Program-made: the position numbers and the translations under genes
Shown: one piece after another, positions 28,601 through 38,559 of the stretch
Position numbering within the stretch: the first letter of the stretch is position 1
Layout of the letters: each line of letters starts with the position of its first letter
Notes under the pieces: generated by a model
Told to the model about the DNA's origin: nothing
The model's input: the letters and a program-made list of their open reading frames with translations, nothing else
Database searches by the model: none
Assembly: GCA_019217005.1 (NCBI GenBank)
Contig: JAHBNG010000027.1
Span: 62,001 to 126,000, forward strand
Length of the DNA: 64,000 nucleotides
Source: Chloroflexi bacterium TSY
GTDB taxonomy: Bacteria > Chloroflexota > Anaerolineae > Caldilineales > Caldilineaceae
Direction: 5' to 3'

Positions 28601-29746
28601 CTGGCGCTACTCTCCACGCTCGCAGCCTATGATCTAGGTTACGTTGGTCTATTCGAACTTTCTTTGCGCTTACAGAATACCTTTGATGAGCTGGCAAAAC
28701 TAGAGCGCCATCGTGGCCACTTTCTCAATTGGATCGATACGCGTACTCTAGAGCCCTTGCCACCACGGTACGTTTCGACAGTCGATAGCGGGAATTTGGC
28801 GGGCTGTCTGCTTGCGTTATCCCAGGGCTGTCAGGCGTTAAGTCACGCACCGCTATTTCGCTGGTCTCGTTGGCAAGATCTGATTGATCTACTTACGATT
28901 CTCGACGAAACGCTGGCAAATGCTTCAGTTGAACTGTTGCCTGTTACCGAGCCGCTGCGCAATCATATTGCTGGCATCTGTGCACAAATCACGGCTGCGC
29001 GCACCACGCCGCAAGGTTGGATTGCGCTTCTATACCAACTCCGTGACAAAGAGTGTCGAGAGCTAGATCGCCTCATGCTAGAACTGGTCGCAGATCATGA
29101 GCACACCTTGGACGCCGACCTGCTTCATAGCCTACGCATCTGGATGGAACGTGTGCATCACCATCTCAACAACCGACCGCGTGAAATTGAGCATTTGCTC
29201 CCATGGCTCATCTCGTTTCGGGAGCCACCTGCACTCTTCAATATGCCACACATTCCGGCAGCCGTGATAGAGAGTTGGCAGAATCTGGTCGACCTACGAC
29301 CTACACAAATTGCCCTCAATGAGGTGGTAGATATCTGTCTGACTATGCAGGAAAAATTGGCTGAACTCCAAAAAGATCTGCACAAGCAGAGTGAACTGAC
29401 TGTTGATGAAGACCAAGAATTATGGATTGCGGCAGACCAATGGTGTGCAACCCTGGCGACGAAACTTGAGGCGGCCAAAAACAATGCGTCGAATCTCTTC
29501 CAGCACTATCACGCTCTCAGTCAGCTGGCTGAAACTTATGTGGCCGAAATGGACTTCCAGTTTCTCTTTGACGAACGCCGCCAACTTTTCCATATTGGTT
29601 ACAACGTTGAGTCTGGTCAGCTTGATGCCAACTACTATGATCTGCTGGCCTCCGAAGCGCGCATTGCCAGCCTCATCGCCATTGCCAAACAGGATGTGCC
29701 GCAGAGCCATTGGCTTCACATGGCGCGCCCCGGCAATTTATGGTGA
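25616..29746 (+). CDS. ndvB: Cyclic beta-1,2-glucan synthase, N-terminal GT84 part
   Basis: First 1376 residues of a giant NdvB-type enzyme that polymerises UDP-glucose into cyclic beta-1,2-glucan. An N-terminal domain is followed by membrane helices (~355-430). The glycosyltransferase core follows, with VITLDADTVLPSATAHRLVG, GIYDVAAFRRSLDGRVPNNH, LSHDLFEGIHGR and SHRWVRGDWQLLPWL. More helices then lead to the glucoamylase-like domain. The frame breaks at ~29733, where CGCCCCGG should be CGCCCGG to keep ARPAIYGDRALLSWSGT. A second break near 29878 (A5, expected A7) precedes the downstream part. Corrected, the gene spans 25616-34293 (~2,890 residues), the usual NdvB length. Both breaks are in homopolymers. 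Confidence 0.88.
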   Translation: MAPTQIRDTTPSDGALPAPDIAEQEGTDHESLDKQSVVNDPEQTLGLETAASVLAKAHAVVMQPGSYTWFVNRVQQYKSTLQHVYDTITVASKEEALLSYGAEWILDNFYIVQRVLRQIDEDMPEAYYRQLPKLTTTPNQGLPRVYAIAAGIIAQTDLHIDEDRIQRFVLAYQEAVPPSETPLTMGELWALSPMLRFVLLDHLSHAAANIANIDAKFSTNDGRPSDGTLAGDIIANAILGLRLLAVLDWKLFFEEVSTVEKILRRDPIGIYAKMDFETRNAYRKDIESIARMTKCSEVEIASAAIELAGDAGTAQPRFSHVGTYLIGDGKRLLEDKIGHGPSLLRHLQRWFVDHPTFVYLGSIGLLPLLTLYGVVGYTDSVGGSWLWQVGAAILVLLPLLTTSVTLINWLITTFTPPHVLPKLDFAESIPPDCRTMVVVPSMITSEDEVDALLRQLEQHFLGNPDLQLTFALLTDWADAPQEQMPNDEPLLKKAKDGIQTLNLRYASDDGRTPFYLFHRARCWNAGENAWMGWERKRGKLDEFNRLLAGDASTTYIVQEGDRTILPEIKYVITLDADTVLPSATAHRLVGALAHPLNQAEFDAQSGRVVTGYTVLQPRTEIKPTSASRSRFTKIYAGDTGLDLYTLAVSDIYQDLFGEGIYTGKGIYDVAAFRRSLDGRVPNNHILSHDLFEGIHGRAGLLSDVVLYEELPTSYLNYALRSHRWVRGDWQLLPWLFSRVPLADGSKQPNRLSLIDRWKIHDNLCRSLFAPALLTLLVAGWLWMPGSPLVWTLVALLALFSSAITGLIGDVLAQTRESKRTDHGRSLRLQVKRSLLAIVFLPYEASIAADAIVRTITRLIKTRHHLLQWRTAAHTARATRSGIAASWQQMRLSPLLAILIGMAVVGIRPSAILLATPFIFSWVFAPQIAFWISRPTEDVRAELSASQHQSLRCLARRTWLYTEHFVSPDDNWLPPDHFQEAPRGQVAHRTSPTNVGLALLSTLAAYDLGYVGLFELSLRLQNTFDELAKLERHRGHFLNWIDTRTLEPLPPRYVSTVDSGNLAGCLLALSQGCQALSHAPLFRWSRWQDLIDLLTILDETLANASVELLPVTEPLRNHIAGICAQITAARTTPQGWIALLYQLRDKECRELDRLMLELVADHEHTLDADLLHSLRIWMERVHHHLNNRPREIEHLLPWLISFREPPALFNMPHIPAAVIESWQNLVDLRPTQIALNEVVDICLTMQEKLAELQKDLHKQSELTVDEDQELWIAADQWCATLATKLEAAKNNASNLFQHYHALSQLAETYVAEMDFQFLFDERRQLFHIGYNVESGQLDANYYDLLASEARIASLIAIAKQDVPQSHWLHMARPGNLW

Positions 29747-29862
29747 CCGTGCGCTCCTCTCATGGAGCGGCACCATGTTCGAATATCTCATGCCTATGCT
29801 GCTCTTACGCCAGTATGAAAACACATTTTGCGAAAGCAACCTGACCGCAGTCCAGCGGCAGG

Positions 29863-32800
29863 TTGAGTACGCGCGAGAAAAATGTTCCTTGGGGTATCTC
29901 TGAATCAGGTTATTACCGCTTCGATGCCAACATGAATCATCAATACCGAGCCTTTGGCGTGCCAGGGCTGGGCTTCAAAAGAGGGTTAGGTGATGATCTG
30001 GTTGTTGCACCCTATGCTTCGCTGCTGGCGCTACCCATCCGACCCGATGTCGTTATGCAAAACGTCAAGCGCTTCATCGAGTTGGATATGTTGGGTGATT
30101 ATGGATTCTATGAGGCAGTGGATTATACACCATCGCGGCTCACGCTGGACGAGGGACACGCTATCGTGCGCTCCTTCATGGTTCATCATCAAGGCATGAT
30201 CTTGCTCTCGCTGGTGAACTATCTGCAAGACAATGTAATGGTTCGCCGCTTCCATGCGGACCCACGTATTCAGAGTGTTGAACTGCTGCTCCAAGAGATG
30301 ATTCCGCTTCAGGTGCCCATCGAACAACCACCATCTGAGGCGATACCGATCGAATCTCCTGGGCAGCCGACAATTCAGGCTGGGCCCTGGCATGTACCCG
30401 TTCACACGGCCGCGCCTCAAGCGCATTTCCTCTCCAATGGGCGCTACGGCGTTCTGATCACGAGCACAGGGGGTGGCTATAGCTGCTGGGAGGATGTGGA
30501 CCTGACCCGTTGGCGCGCCGATACCACATTGGACGACTACGGAACGTGGCTCTATGTCCAGGATCTGGAGAGCAAACAGCTCTGGTCTATTGGTCATCAG
30601 CCTGTCGCCGAGCCAACGCAACACAACGAGGTCTTCTTCTATCCCCACCAAGTCGACTTTATCTGCGAGGCGCACGATATTGCAACGGATATGACCGTGA
30701 CGGTTGCGCCACGTGACGATGTGGAGATTCGCCGTATTCGCGTGACAAATCAGAGCACCGATAAACGCCACCTGGCGTTGACCAGCTACAGCGAACCGAT
30801 TCTGGCCGCACAAGATGCCGACCGACGCCACCCGGCCTTTAACAAGCTCTTTATCGAAAGCGAATATCTGCCACATCTGAACGCCATACTCCTCCGACGC
30901 CGTCCGCGTGCCAATGATGAAGAGCCACTCTATCTGCTGCACGCGCTTGTAATCGAGCCAGGGGAGAAGGCAACAATTCGCTCTGCCCGAAACCGTGCCA
31001 CCTTCCTGGGCCGTGGCCGCATAGTGCAGATGCCAGTGGCACTAGCTGCCATTGGTGAAACAAAGAGTGAGATGTTCGACGGCCCGCTCTCTGCTTCAAC
31101 GGTCGCAACGTTGGATCCGATCATGGCGCTGCGCGGCGAGCTAGAGCTAGAAGGCTACGAGGCACTGGAACTGTCCTTCATCACGTTAGCAGCCCATTCG
31201 CGAGAGGATGCTCTGGCCTTGGCTGAACGTTACCAGAATTGGGCTACTATCAATCGTGCCTTTGACCAGGCGCGCAACCAGAGCGAACGGGAGTTGCGTC
31301 AGCTTGATCTGACAAGTGCCGAGTTAGAACAATTTCAGAAGCTGCTCTCCGTTCTGCTCTATCCCCATGAGGCGTTGCGTGCAGTGCCAGAAACGCTAGT
31401 CAGCAACCGATTGGGGCAACCTGCTTTGTGGCCCTATGCCATCTCTGGGGATTATCCGATTTTGTTGGTGAAAGTCGGCACCAGTGATGAATCTGCGTTG
31501 GTGAGCGAACTGCTTCAGGCCCATAGCTACTGGCGCAACAGACGGCTCAAGATCGATCTGGTCATTCTGAACGAGGAAGAGATTGGATATACACAGGAAG
31601 TGCAGGGCGAACTTCTACGGGTACTGACGCGTACGGGGAGTGACTCTTGGCTCAATCAACGCGGTGGTATCTTCCTGCTCAACACAACAACCATGTCGAA
31701 CGAGGACCGTGTGCTGCTAGAGACGGCTGCACGCGCCATCCTCTACGGTGACGCAGGAACGCTGGCACGACAACTGAGGGCTATCGATCATCAGCCCACC
31801 TATTTACCGCCACTTATGCCCACACGTTCAGCCCATGAAGCGCAAGAACCCACACCGTCGTTGTTACGTCCTGCCGATCTGCTCTTCGATAACGGTATCG
31901 GCGGTTTTACGCAGGATGGGAAAGAGTATGTGATCCATCTGGAGCCGGAGCAGTGGACACCTGCACCGTGGATAAATGTGATCGCTAATCCAGACTTTGG
32001 CTTCTTAATTTCGGAGGCAGGAAGCGGCAATACATGGTCGACCAATAGTGGTGAAAATCGTTTGACGCCCTGGAGCAATGACCCAGTCTCGAATACGCCA
32101 GGCGAAGCGCTCTATCTGCGTGATGAAGAGACGGGAGCAGTCTGGTCTCCAACACCTCTGCCCGCTCGATCCCCTGCGCCTTATCAGATCCGGCACGGTG
32201 CTGGATATACGGACTTCGCTCATCACAGTCATGGCCTGAAACAGCGTGTGCGCTTCTTCGTCGCGCCGGATGCGCCAGTCAAGATTGCTCATGTGCGGAT
32301 CGAAAACAGTTGGCAGCGGGCGCGGCGTCTCACAGCAACCTATTACACTGAGTGGGTATTGGGCGTCAATCGGGATACCATGCAGCAATATATCATTCCC
32401 GAATATGAGGACGCGTCTCATGCTTTGTTGGCGCGTAATCCATACAATCCGGAGTTTGGCGAACGTGTGGCCTTTGTAGCCGCCAGCAAAGAACTTCATG
32501 GACTGACAGCCAATCGAACTGAGTTTCTTGGTCGCACCGGAAACCGCCAAGCACCAGCTGCGCTGCAGCGCATCGGCCTGTCCAATGTCGTGAGTCCTGG
32601 CCACGATCCCTGTGCTGCACTTCAGATTCACGTTGACCTGGAGCCGGGACAAGCTGAGGAGTTCTATTTTCTCATCGGTCAAGAGGAAAATCGAGAGAAG
32701 GCCGTTCAGTTGATTCAGCGCTTCCAGAAACCAGGCGAGATTGATGAAACACGGCGACAGGTAATCGAATTTTGGGATGGGTTGCTAGGAACCATCACAG

Positions 32801-34293
32801 TCGATACGCCGGATGCCGCCATGAATATCATGCTCAATCGCTGGCTGCTCTATCAGGCGCTTGCCTGCCGCATTTGGGGACGGACCGCCCTCTATCAGTC
32901 CAGCGGTGCCTACGGTTTCCGCGATCAGCTTCAGGATGTTATGGCACTGCTCCATGCTGCTACCCATCTGGCGCGTGAACAGATTCTGCGCACGGCGCGC
33001 CATCAGTTTGAGACGGGTGATGTGTTGCATTGGTGGCATCCACCGTCTGGGCGCGGGGTTCGTACGCGCATCTCCGATGATCTGCTCTGGCTGCCCTTTG
33101 TCACGGCACATTATGTGTCCACAACTGGCGACAAGTCAATTCTCACTGAGGACGTCCCCTTCCTGCGTGGACCAGTTCTTGGTGCAGATGAGCACGAACG
33201 GTATGGACTCTATGAAACGACAGATGAGATCTATTCAATCTACGAACATTGTCGGCGCGCCATTGCGCATGGGCGAACAGAAGGGGTACATGGTCTACCT
33301 CTCATGGGCGGCGGTGATTGGAATGATGGTATGAATCGGGTGGGTATCGAGGGCCGTGGCGAAAGCGTATGGCTTGGCTGGTTCCTTCATGCGACGATGA
33401 TGCGTTTTGCCTCGATCTGTCGGCTGATGAATGATGAAGATGAGGCAGAAACTCTGTGCGCGCAGGCAGAGACTTTGCGCCGAGCCATTGAAGAGAGCGC
33501 ATGGGACGGGAATTGGTACCGACGTGGCTTTTACGATGATGGTTCACTCCTTGGCTCCGCAGAGAATAACGAGTGTCAAATTGACGCCATTGCGCAGTCA
33601 TGGGCTGTATTGTCAGGAGCTGGCGATGAAGAGCGTGTCACGCAGGCAATGGATGCTATCCGCACGCGGCTTGTGCAGCCCGATGATCAGTTGATCCAGC
33701 TCTTTACCCCGCCCTTTGACAAGTCGCCCCGTGACCCTGGCTACATCAAGGGCTATCCACCGGGAATTCGCGAGAATGGCGGTCAATATACACATGCGGC
33801 CATCTGGACCGTGTGGGCGTTTGCGCAGATGGGAGATGGCGATTTCGTTGAGGAACTATTCCATTTACTTAACCCAATTTATCACGCGGAGACGGCAGAA
33901 AAAGCCAAGCGGTATCAGGTCGAGCCATATGTGATTGCAGCGGATGTATACGGTGTGCCGCCCCACATCGGGCGTGGTGGTTGGACCTGGTACACGGGGT
34001 CGTGCGGCTGGATGTATCAGCTGGGAATTGAGACGATTTTGGGGGTGAGACGCGAAGGGTCGATCTTGCGAGTGGCACCCTTGATACCAAAAAATTGGCC
34101 AAGCTATGAGTTTACCTATCGCTATGGCAGGTCCCACTATCGAATTCGTGTGGAGAATCCCAACGGTCTAAATGGTGGCGTTGCACAGGTTGTTGTGGAT
34201 GAAAAAGAGATGGTGGGTGACGAGATTCCGCTGATGGACGACGGGCAGATTCACTCTGTGACGGTATATCTTAGAACTGAATTGCCTGACTAA
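29863..34293 (+). CDS. ndvB: Cyclic beta-1,2-glucan synthase, C-terminal GH94 part
   Basis: Continues the glucan synthase from VPWGISESGYYRFDANMN (glucoamylase-like domain). The GH94 region follows, with two carbohydrate-binding beta domains and a catalytic alpha-barrel. Motifs include YQSSGAYGFRDQLQDVMALL, HWWHPPSGRGVRTRISDDLL and GGGDWNDGMNRVG, where the Asp acts as general acid in family phosphorylases. In NdvB this domain controls ring size by phosphorolysis. ATG 29863 is not a real start; it lies inside the coding sequence of the full gene. A hairpin follows at 34333-34382. Confidence 0.88.
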   Translation: MSTREKNVPWGISESGYYRFDANMNHQYRAFGVPGLGFKRGLGDDLVVAPYASLLALPIRPDVVMQNVKRFIELDMLGDYGFYEAVDYTPSRLTLDEGHAIVRSFMVHHQGMILLSLVNYLQDNVMVRRFHADPRIQSVELLLQEMIPLQVPIEQPPSEAIPIESPGQPTIQAGPWHVPVHTAAPQAHFLSNGRYGVLITSTGGGYSCWEDVDLTRWRADTTLDDYGTWLYVQDLESKQLWSIGHQPVAEPTQHNEVFFYPHQVDFICEAHDIATDMTVTVAPRDDVEIRRIRVTNQSTDKRHLALTSYSEPILAAQDADRRHPAFNKLFIESEYLPHLNAILLRRRPRANDEEPLYLLHALVIEPGEKATIRSARNRATFLGRGRIVQMPVALAAIGETKSEMFDGPLSASTVATLDPIMALRGELELEGYEALELSFITLAAHSREDALALAERYQNWATINRAFDQARNQSERELRQLDLTSAELEQFQKLLSVLLYPHEALRAVPETLVSNRLGQPALWPYAISGDYPILLVKVGTSDESALVSELLQAHSYWRNRRLKIDLVILNEEEIGYTQEVQGELLRVLTRTGSDSWLNQRGGIFLLNTTTMSNEDRVLLETAARAILYGDAGTLARQLRAIDHQPTYLPPLMPTRSAHEAQEPTPSLLRPADLLFDNGIGGFTQDGKEYVIHLEPEQWTPAPWINVIANPDFGFLISEAGSGNTWSTNSGENRLTPWSNDPVSNTPGEALYLRDEETGAVWSPTPLPARSPAPYQIRHGAGYTDFAHHSHGLKQRVRFFVAPDAPVKIAHVRIENSWQRARRLTATYYTEWVLGVNRDTMQQYIIPEYEDASHALLARNPYNPEFGERVAFVAASKELHGLTANRTEFLGRTGNRQAPAALQRIGLSNVVSPGHDPCAALQIHVDLEPGQAEEFYFLIGQEENREKAVQLIQRFQKPGEIDETRRQVIEFWDGLLGTITVDTPDAAMNIMLNRWLLYQALACRIWGRTALYQSSGAYGFRDQLQDVMALLHAATHLAREQILRTARHQFETGDVLHWWHPPSGRGVRTRISDDLLWLPFVTAHYVSTTGDKSILTEDVPFLRGPVLGADEHERYGLYETTDEIYSIYEHCRRAIAHGRTEGVHGLPLMGGGDWNDGMNRVGIEGRGESVWLGWFLHATMMRFASICRLMNDEDEAETLCAQAETLRRAIEESAWDGNWYRRGFYDDGSLLGSAENNECQIDAIAQSWAVLSGAGDEERVTQAMDAIRTRLVQPDDQLIQLFTPPFDKSPRDPGYIKGYPPGIRENGGQYTHAAIWTVWAFAQMGDGDFVEELFHLLNPIYHAETAEKAKRYQVEPYVIAADVYGVPPHIGRGGWTWYTGSCGWMYQLGIETILGVRREGSILRVAPLIPKNWPSYEFTYRYGRSHYRIRVENPNGLNGGVAQVVVDEKEMVGDEIPLMDDGQIHSVTVYLRTELPD

Positions 34294-34332
34294 AGTGAAG
34301 TCAGTTTGAAAACGCTCGTTCTGAATCTTCCC

Positions 34333-34382
34333 GGAAGGGGTCACAAATCAGCTCGTTTACCCTGCAATATCTGACCCCTTCC
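34333..34382 (+). terminator. Hairpin after the glucan synthase
   Basis: GGAAGGGGTCA (34333-34343) pairs perfectly with TGACCCCTTCC (34372-34382) across 28 nt. No clear T-run follows. It may be a terminator for the operon or a structured end of the adjacent IS110 element. Confidence 0.5.
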
Positions 34383-34439
34383 TGTTAGGTAATATAGGAA
34401 AGGGAGATAAAATAAGGGAAGGCAAAAGCAAGGAAAGCC

Positions 34440-34620
34440 GAAACTTATTGGACTCTCGACCTGGCAAAAAGGACCAACCTCTTCGAGCGGTGCGACCGCC
34501 CTTCCCGGACAGTCCGCCAGGTCGACGCCGTGCAACGGCGAAAGCGTGCAGCACCTCGAGTGCCATAACAGGAAAACGGAAAACAGCGTCCAAAGTTGAG
34601 GAGCTCAGGCGATACGGGAG
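34440..34620 (+). ncRNA. Candidate IS110 bridge (seek) RNA region
   Basis: Structured non-coding stretch directly upstream of an IS110 transposase, in the position where IS110-group elements encode their guide RNA. Visible stems include GCGGTGCGACCGC, GACCTGGC/GCCAGGTC (across 34457-34525) and GCCGTGCAACGGC. Placement is by analogy only; ends and loops were not defined, and the host transposase is frameshifted. Confidence 0.3.
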
Positions 34621-34632
34621 AGGAGGTCCAAG

Positions 34633-35851
34633 ATGAAAGTGAAAATGGGAATCGACTGGAGTGAAAAGAAACATGATGTGATGATGTTGGATGAGACAGG
34701 ACGAGCGCTGGGCTATGCGCAGATAGAGCATAGCCAGAAGGGATTTCGCCAAATTGAAGAAATGAGAAAGAAGACAGGAGCGAGCCATGATGAAGTGACA
34801 GTGGGACTGGAAACAGCGCATAATTTGCTGATTGATTATCTCTGGTCGAGCGGGTACAAGAATGTCTATGTGGTGCCGCCGAATGTGGTGAACAAGAGTC
34901 GGGAGCGCTATAGTCAAAGTGGTGCGCATAATGATAAGAGTGATGCCTATGTGATAGCAGATTTGTTGCGGACCGATGTCCATCGATTTTATCCTTGGTC
35001 ACCTGGCAGTGAATTACTCCAGCAGATGCGAGTGGTCAGCAGTGCCACACAATACTGGACCAAAGAGACTGTGGCCTTATCCAACCGTCTGCGCGCTTGC
35101 CTGTTGCGTTACCATCCGGCGCTGCTTGAGGTCTTCAGCAACTGGCCTTCTCGGATTGCCTGCCACCTGGTTCTGACCTATCCAACGCCAGAGCATGTGC
35201 GCAACTCCACCTATGAAGGCTTCCAAGAGTTTCTCAAGCAGCACCGACATACGCAACCCCGTAAATGGGTCACTTGTTATGATAAGTTAACCGCCACTTA
35301 TCCCACATCAGCTCCTGCATTTGTGCCAGCGTATCAACGAGAAGCTCTTCAGCTGGCTGAATGTCTTTTGCTTGCACTGCGCTATGAACAAGAGACCCTT
35401 GACCAGTTACAGTCACTTTTTTCTGCAACATCCGGATCAGCATATCTTTGCTTCTTTACCTGGTGCTGGCCAGCTTTTAGCTCCCAGTCTTCTGGTCAAG
35501 TTTGGCGAAGACAGGAAACGCTTTCCTCTCCCATGAGCCTTCAGTCTCTGGCGGGAACCTGTCCTGTCACCAAACAAAGTGGCAAAGTCAGAACCGTTCA
35601 TTTCCGCAGAGCTTGCGATCACGACTTTCGTTATTTTACTCAGCAATTTGCTCGCTGCTCCCGCAAAGAGTCTTCTTGGGCCGCTGCTTTTTACACCGCC
35701 GCTCGCCAACGCGGTCTCAAAAAGAGTCATGCTGATCGCACTCGCTAATCGCTGGATTTGCATCATTTGGAAATTGTGGCAAGACAAGAAACCTTATGAT
35801 GAATCTTTCCATTTGCAGCAACGAGCCCATCGTCGCCAACCTATCGCTTAA
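34633..35851 (+). pseudogene. IS110-family (DEDD) transposase, frameshifted
   Basis: The RuvC-like DEDD half is intact: GIDWSEKKHDV (first D), VGLETAHNLL (E) and NDKSDAYVIADLL (D, D). The C-terminal Transposase_20 half is split. HPDQHIFASLPGAGQLLAPS is reached by one shift near 35420 (T6, expected T5). SLQSLAGTCPVTKQSGK, with the catalytic Ser, follows after a shift back near 35530 (CC, expected CCC). The tail LANRWICIIWKLWQDKKPYD follows a break near 35722. GGAGAGGAGG precedes the ATG. It is inactive unless the indels are artefacts. It separates ndvB from its likely partner UGPase. Confidence 0.85.
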
Positions 35852-36311
35852 TTGCTTCTAATTTTTTACTATGTATCGCCTTTGGGTTCCTTGCCTTTGT
35901 CCTCATCTATATGTTGACATAACACGCTGCTGGTTCTCTCTATCAGTTCTTCTTCAACGCGCCCTTTTGGAACTGCCATTACATACAAAGCGTGTCCGGG
36001 AAGATGGGTCAGCGAAACAATCGTTCTCTATCGGATTTCACTTTAGTCATCGAAATTATGAGTGATTAGAGACGGCCAACTCGTGTCATGTCAACATGGT
36101 TTTGTCCGTAGGGAGGGTTGAATTTAGAGAAATCATCATTCTGTTTTTTTCTAAACTCAAGCGTCTCTACGGGCGCAGTTGGGATACTGCTATGTTTATT
36201 GGATCTATGCCACTAGCCGATTGACCAGCCAAGTAACCTATCTGCTGTCCAGCTTGCGGCCTACCCAGATGTCCGTTGTATTTCATATAGATTTTCTGTA
36301 TTCTAATATTA
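35852..36311. other. Non-coding stretch between IS110 and the inverted-repeat IS
   Basis: No gene is supported. The stretch holds the 3' flank of the IS110 remnant and the palindrome at 36106-36172. No further motif was seen. Confidence 0.45.
36106..36172. repeat. Imperfect palindrome, CCGTAG...CTACGG type
   Basis: The left arm, CCGTAGGGAGGGTTGAATTTA with its following GA (36106-36128), pairs with 36150-36172, which ends in GCGTCTCTACGG, with about four mismatches. Elements with GTAGAGACGC-type arms are common dispersed repeats in some phyla. Confidence 0.6.
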
Positions 36312-36410
36312 CTTTACTTTCTGGTAAAAGAAAAGAGATGAGGTGAGAAATGTGACAAAAAGCGGTTAGCGTTTCATCCTAAAGGTAGAGAAACCAAAAA
36401 GGAGGAAGGA

Positions 36411-37587
36411 ATGCTAACCGCGCCAGAAATAACTATAGCAGTACTGATGAATGTATTGCAAGTAACGCCGGTGGGAACAAACGTAAATGTAATGCGTCTG
36501 ATGTGGGCGATGATGAATGGGTCGTTTCTGAAAAGTCGAGGGGCAATCCATAGTGGATTGAGTGAAAGCGGGTTTGAAGATGAGGAGCTCCGGCGAAGCT
36601 GGTGGAGCTGATATGGATCATGGGATATTGCAAGCCTGCTCTCATCGTGGCAAGAAGAAGTGGAGTGGAAAGGGAATGGGAGGCAAAAAGTTAGAAGGAT
36701 ACCGAGTGAAAAGCATAGATATCACAGGGTTCTGGCGACCGAAGCTGCAAGGGAAAGTGAACCGACTCTATAACTCAACGGCTCGTCGGCATTGCCCGCG
36801 CTCATCTTTGGAGTGATGATAAGCTCGGGGGAGATAGGCGGGAAACGAGTGCCACTGCTCAAGGCAATCATGAGATGCGAGGTAGGCACAAAGGAAAGTG
36901 AGTTTCGGAAAAAGCTGCTGAAAGAGACCAAGAAATCACTGGAGTCAGACGAAGTGGCGGTGGTCGATGCCGGGTTTACAATCAGAGAAATGCTAGAAAG
37001 CGACGTCGACCGATTTGTCCTTCGGGAAGCGATTAACTGCACAGCGCGCCGCAATGAGTTACCCGAACGTAAGGAAAAAGGCAGACCACCCGAATATGGT
37101 GATATTGTGCGTCCGCTCTCTCGATGCTATAGGGGAAAGCGACTCGAGGCCACAACTCCAGACTCGTTTGGTCAATTTGTCTATAGTGGTCGCCTGATTC
37201 GCTATCAAGCATGGCACAATCTCGTCCCCAGGACAACCAAGGTGGATACAGCCAACCGCACCTATTCGATTTACGTCTTTCAGGATCCTGCTTATCACAC
37301 ACCTTTGGTTCTGGCGACCGTCATGGCTTTACAAGCTGAAACCATTTATCTTTTCTCTGGAGCGCTGGCCTGTTGAACATCCCCCCTTGGCTTCCAAGCA
37401 GATGATTGGCTTACATCGTCAATTTGTTCATGCCGATGAGGCTTGTTTCCGCTTACCTGAACTGGGGCTGCTGGCTGGCAATCTTCTTTCCCATTTAGCC
37501 GCTTCTCTCCTCCCATACCGACTGGCTACTGGGATCGAGAGCCTCAATCCACTCCCGGCAGGCTGCGCCGAGAGACCAACTCGATAA
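36411..37587 (+). pseudogene. DDE transposase, left copy of inverted pair
   Basis: Starts MLTAPEITIAVLMNVLQVTP after AAGGAGGAAGGA. The frame is lost near 36600, where the copy at 63784 keeps SFRYGSW. It resumes in 36792-37376 (SDEVAVVDAGFTIREML, with a probable catalytic Asp). After a shift near 37350 it shows the E block [17 protein letters not shown] and [17 protein letters not shown]. The general fold is IS4-like DDE; I cannot name the family. It is inactive here. Confidence 0.7.
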
Positions 37588-38490
37588 ATGGTTTCAGCTT
37601 TCCTAAAGGCCATGACGGTCGCCGAACCAAAGGTGTGTATAAGCAGGATCCTGAAAGACGTAAATCGAATAGGTGCGGTTGGCTGTATCCACCTTGGTTG
37701 TCCTGGGGACGATTGTGCCATGCTTGATAGCGAATCAGGCGACCACTATAGACAAATTGACCAAACGAGTCTGGAGTTGTGGCCTCGAGTCGCTTTCCCT
37801 ATAGCATCGAGAGGCGGACGCACAATATCACCATATTCGGGTGGTCTGCCTTTTCCTTACGTTCGGTAACTCATTGCGGCGCGCTGTGCAGTTAATCGCT
37901 TCCCGAAGGACAAATCGGTCGACGTCGCTTTCTAGCATTTCTCTGATTGTAAACCCGGCATCGACCACCGCCACTTCGTCTGACTCCAGTGATTTCTTGT
38001 CTCTTTCAGCAGCTTTTTCCGAAACTCACTTTCCTTTGTGCCTACCTCGCATCTCATGATTGCCTTGAGCAGTGGCACTGTTTCCCGCCTATCTCCCCGA
38101 GCTTATCATCACCCAAAGATGAGCGGGCAATGCCCGACGAGCCGTTGAGTTATAGAGTCGGTTCACTTTCCCTTGCAGCTTCGGTCGCCAGAACCCTGTG
38201 ATATCTATGCTTTTCACTCGGTATCCTTCTAACTTTTTGCCTCCCATTCCCTTTCCACTCCACTTCTTCTTGCCACGATGAGCAGGCTTGCAATATCCCA
38301 TGATCCATATCGAAAGCTCCACCAGCTTCATCCTCATCTTCAAAGCTTTCACTCAATCCACTATGGATTGCTCCTCGATTTTCAGAAACGACCCATTCAT
38401 CATCGCCCACATCAGACGCATTACATTTACGTTTGTTCAGCGTTACTTGCTACATTCATCAGTACTGCTATAGTTATTTCTGGCGAGCAT
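37583..38490 (-). pseudogene. DDE transposase, right (inverted, 3'-truncated) copy
   Basis: Reverse-complement copy of 36411-37350 starting at an ATG complementary to 38488-38490. It lacks the C-terminal E block because homology stops at 37583. It carries its own indels relative to the left copy (for example losses near 38310-38330), so the arms have diverged since duplication. Confidence 0.7.
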
Positions 38491-38559
38491 TCCTTCCTCC
38501 TTGGTTCTCTACCTTTAGATGAAACGCTAACCGCTTGTCCATTGTCACCTCATCTCTAT

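Larger units (their letters stand above)
36312..38557. mobile_element. IS in head-to-head inverted arrangement, ~1-kb arms
   Basis: The left arm 36312-37350 and right arm 37583-38557 are reverse complements with scattered small indels. They surround a 232-bp unpaired centre (37351-37582) that holds the C-terminal transposase segment. The outer left end CTTTACTTTCTGGTAAAAG is shared with a third copy at 63685. The right arm lacks the last ~25 bp of that end and joins directly to the interior of the UGPase gene. Two copies of one IS, the second truncated, have met head to head, or a deletion/inversion duplicated one. Confidence 0.85.

Noticed and set aside
30031..30942. 303-codon minus-strand ORF inside the glucan synthase
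   Set aside because: Antisense shadow of a conserved GH94-region coding sequence.
34357..35002. Two long minus-strand ORFs opposite the IS110 element
   Set aside because: Low-complexity Ser/His/Pro translations antisense to a recognised transposase.
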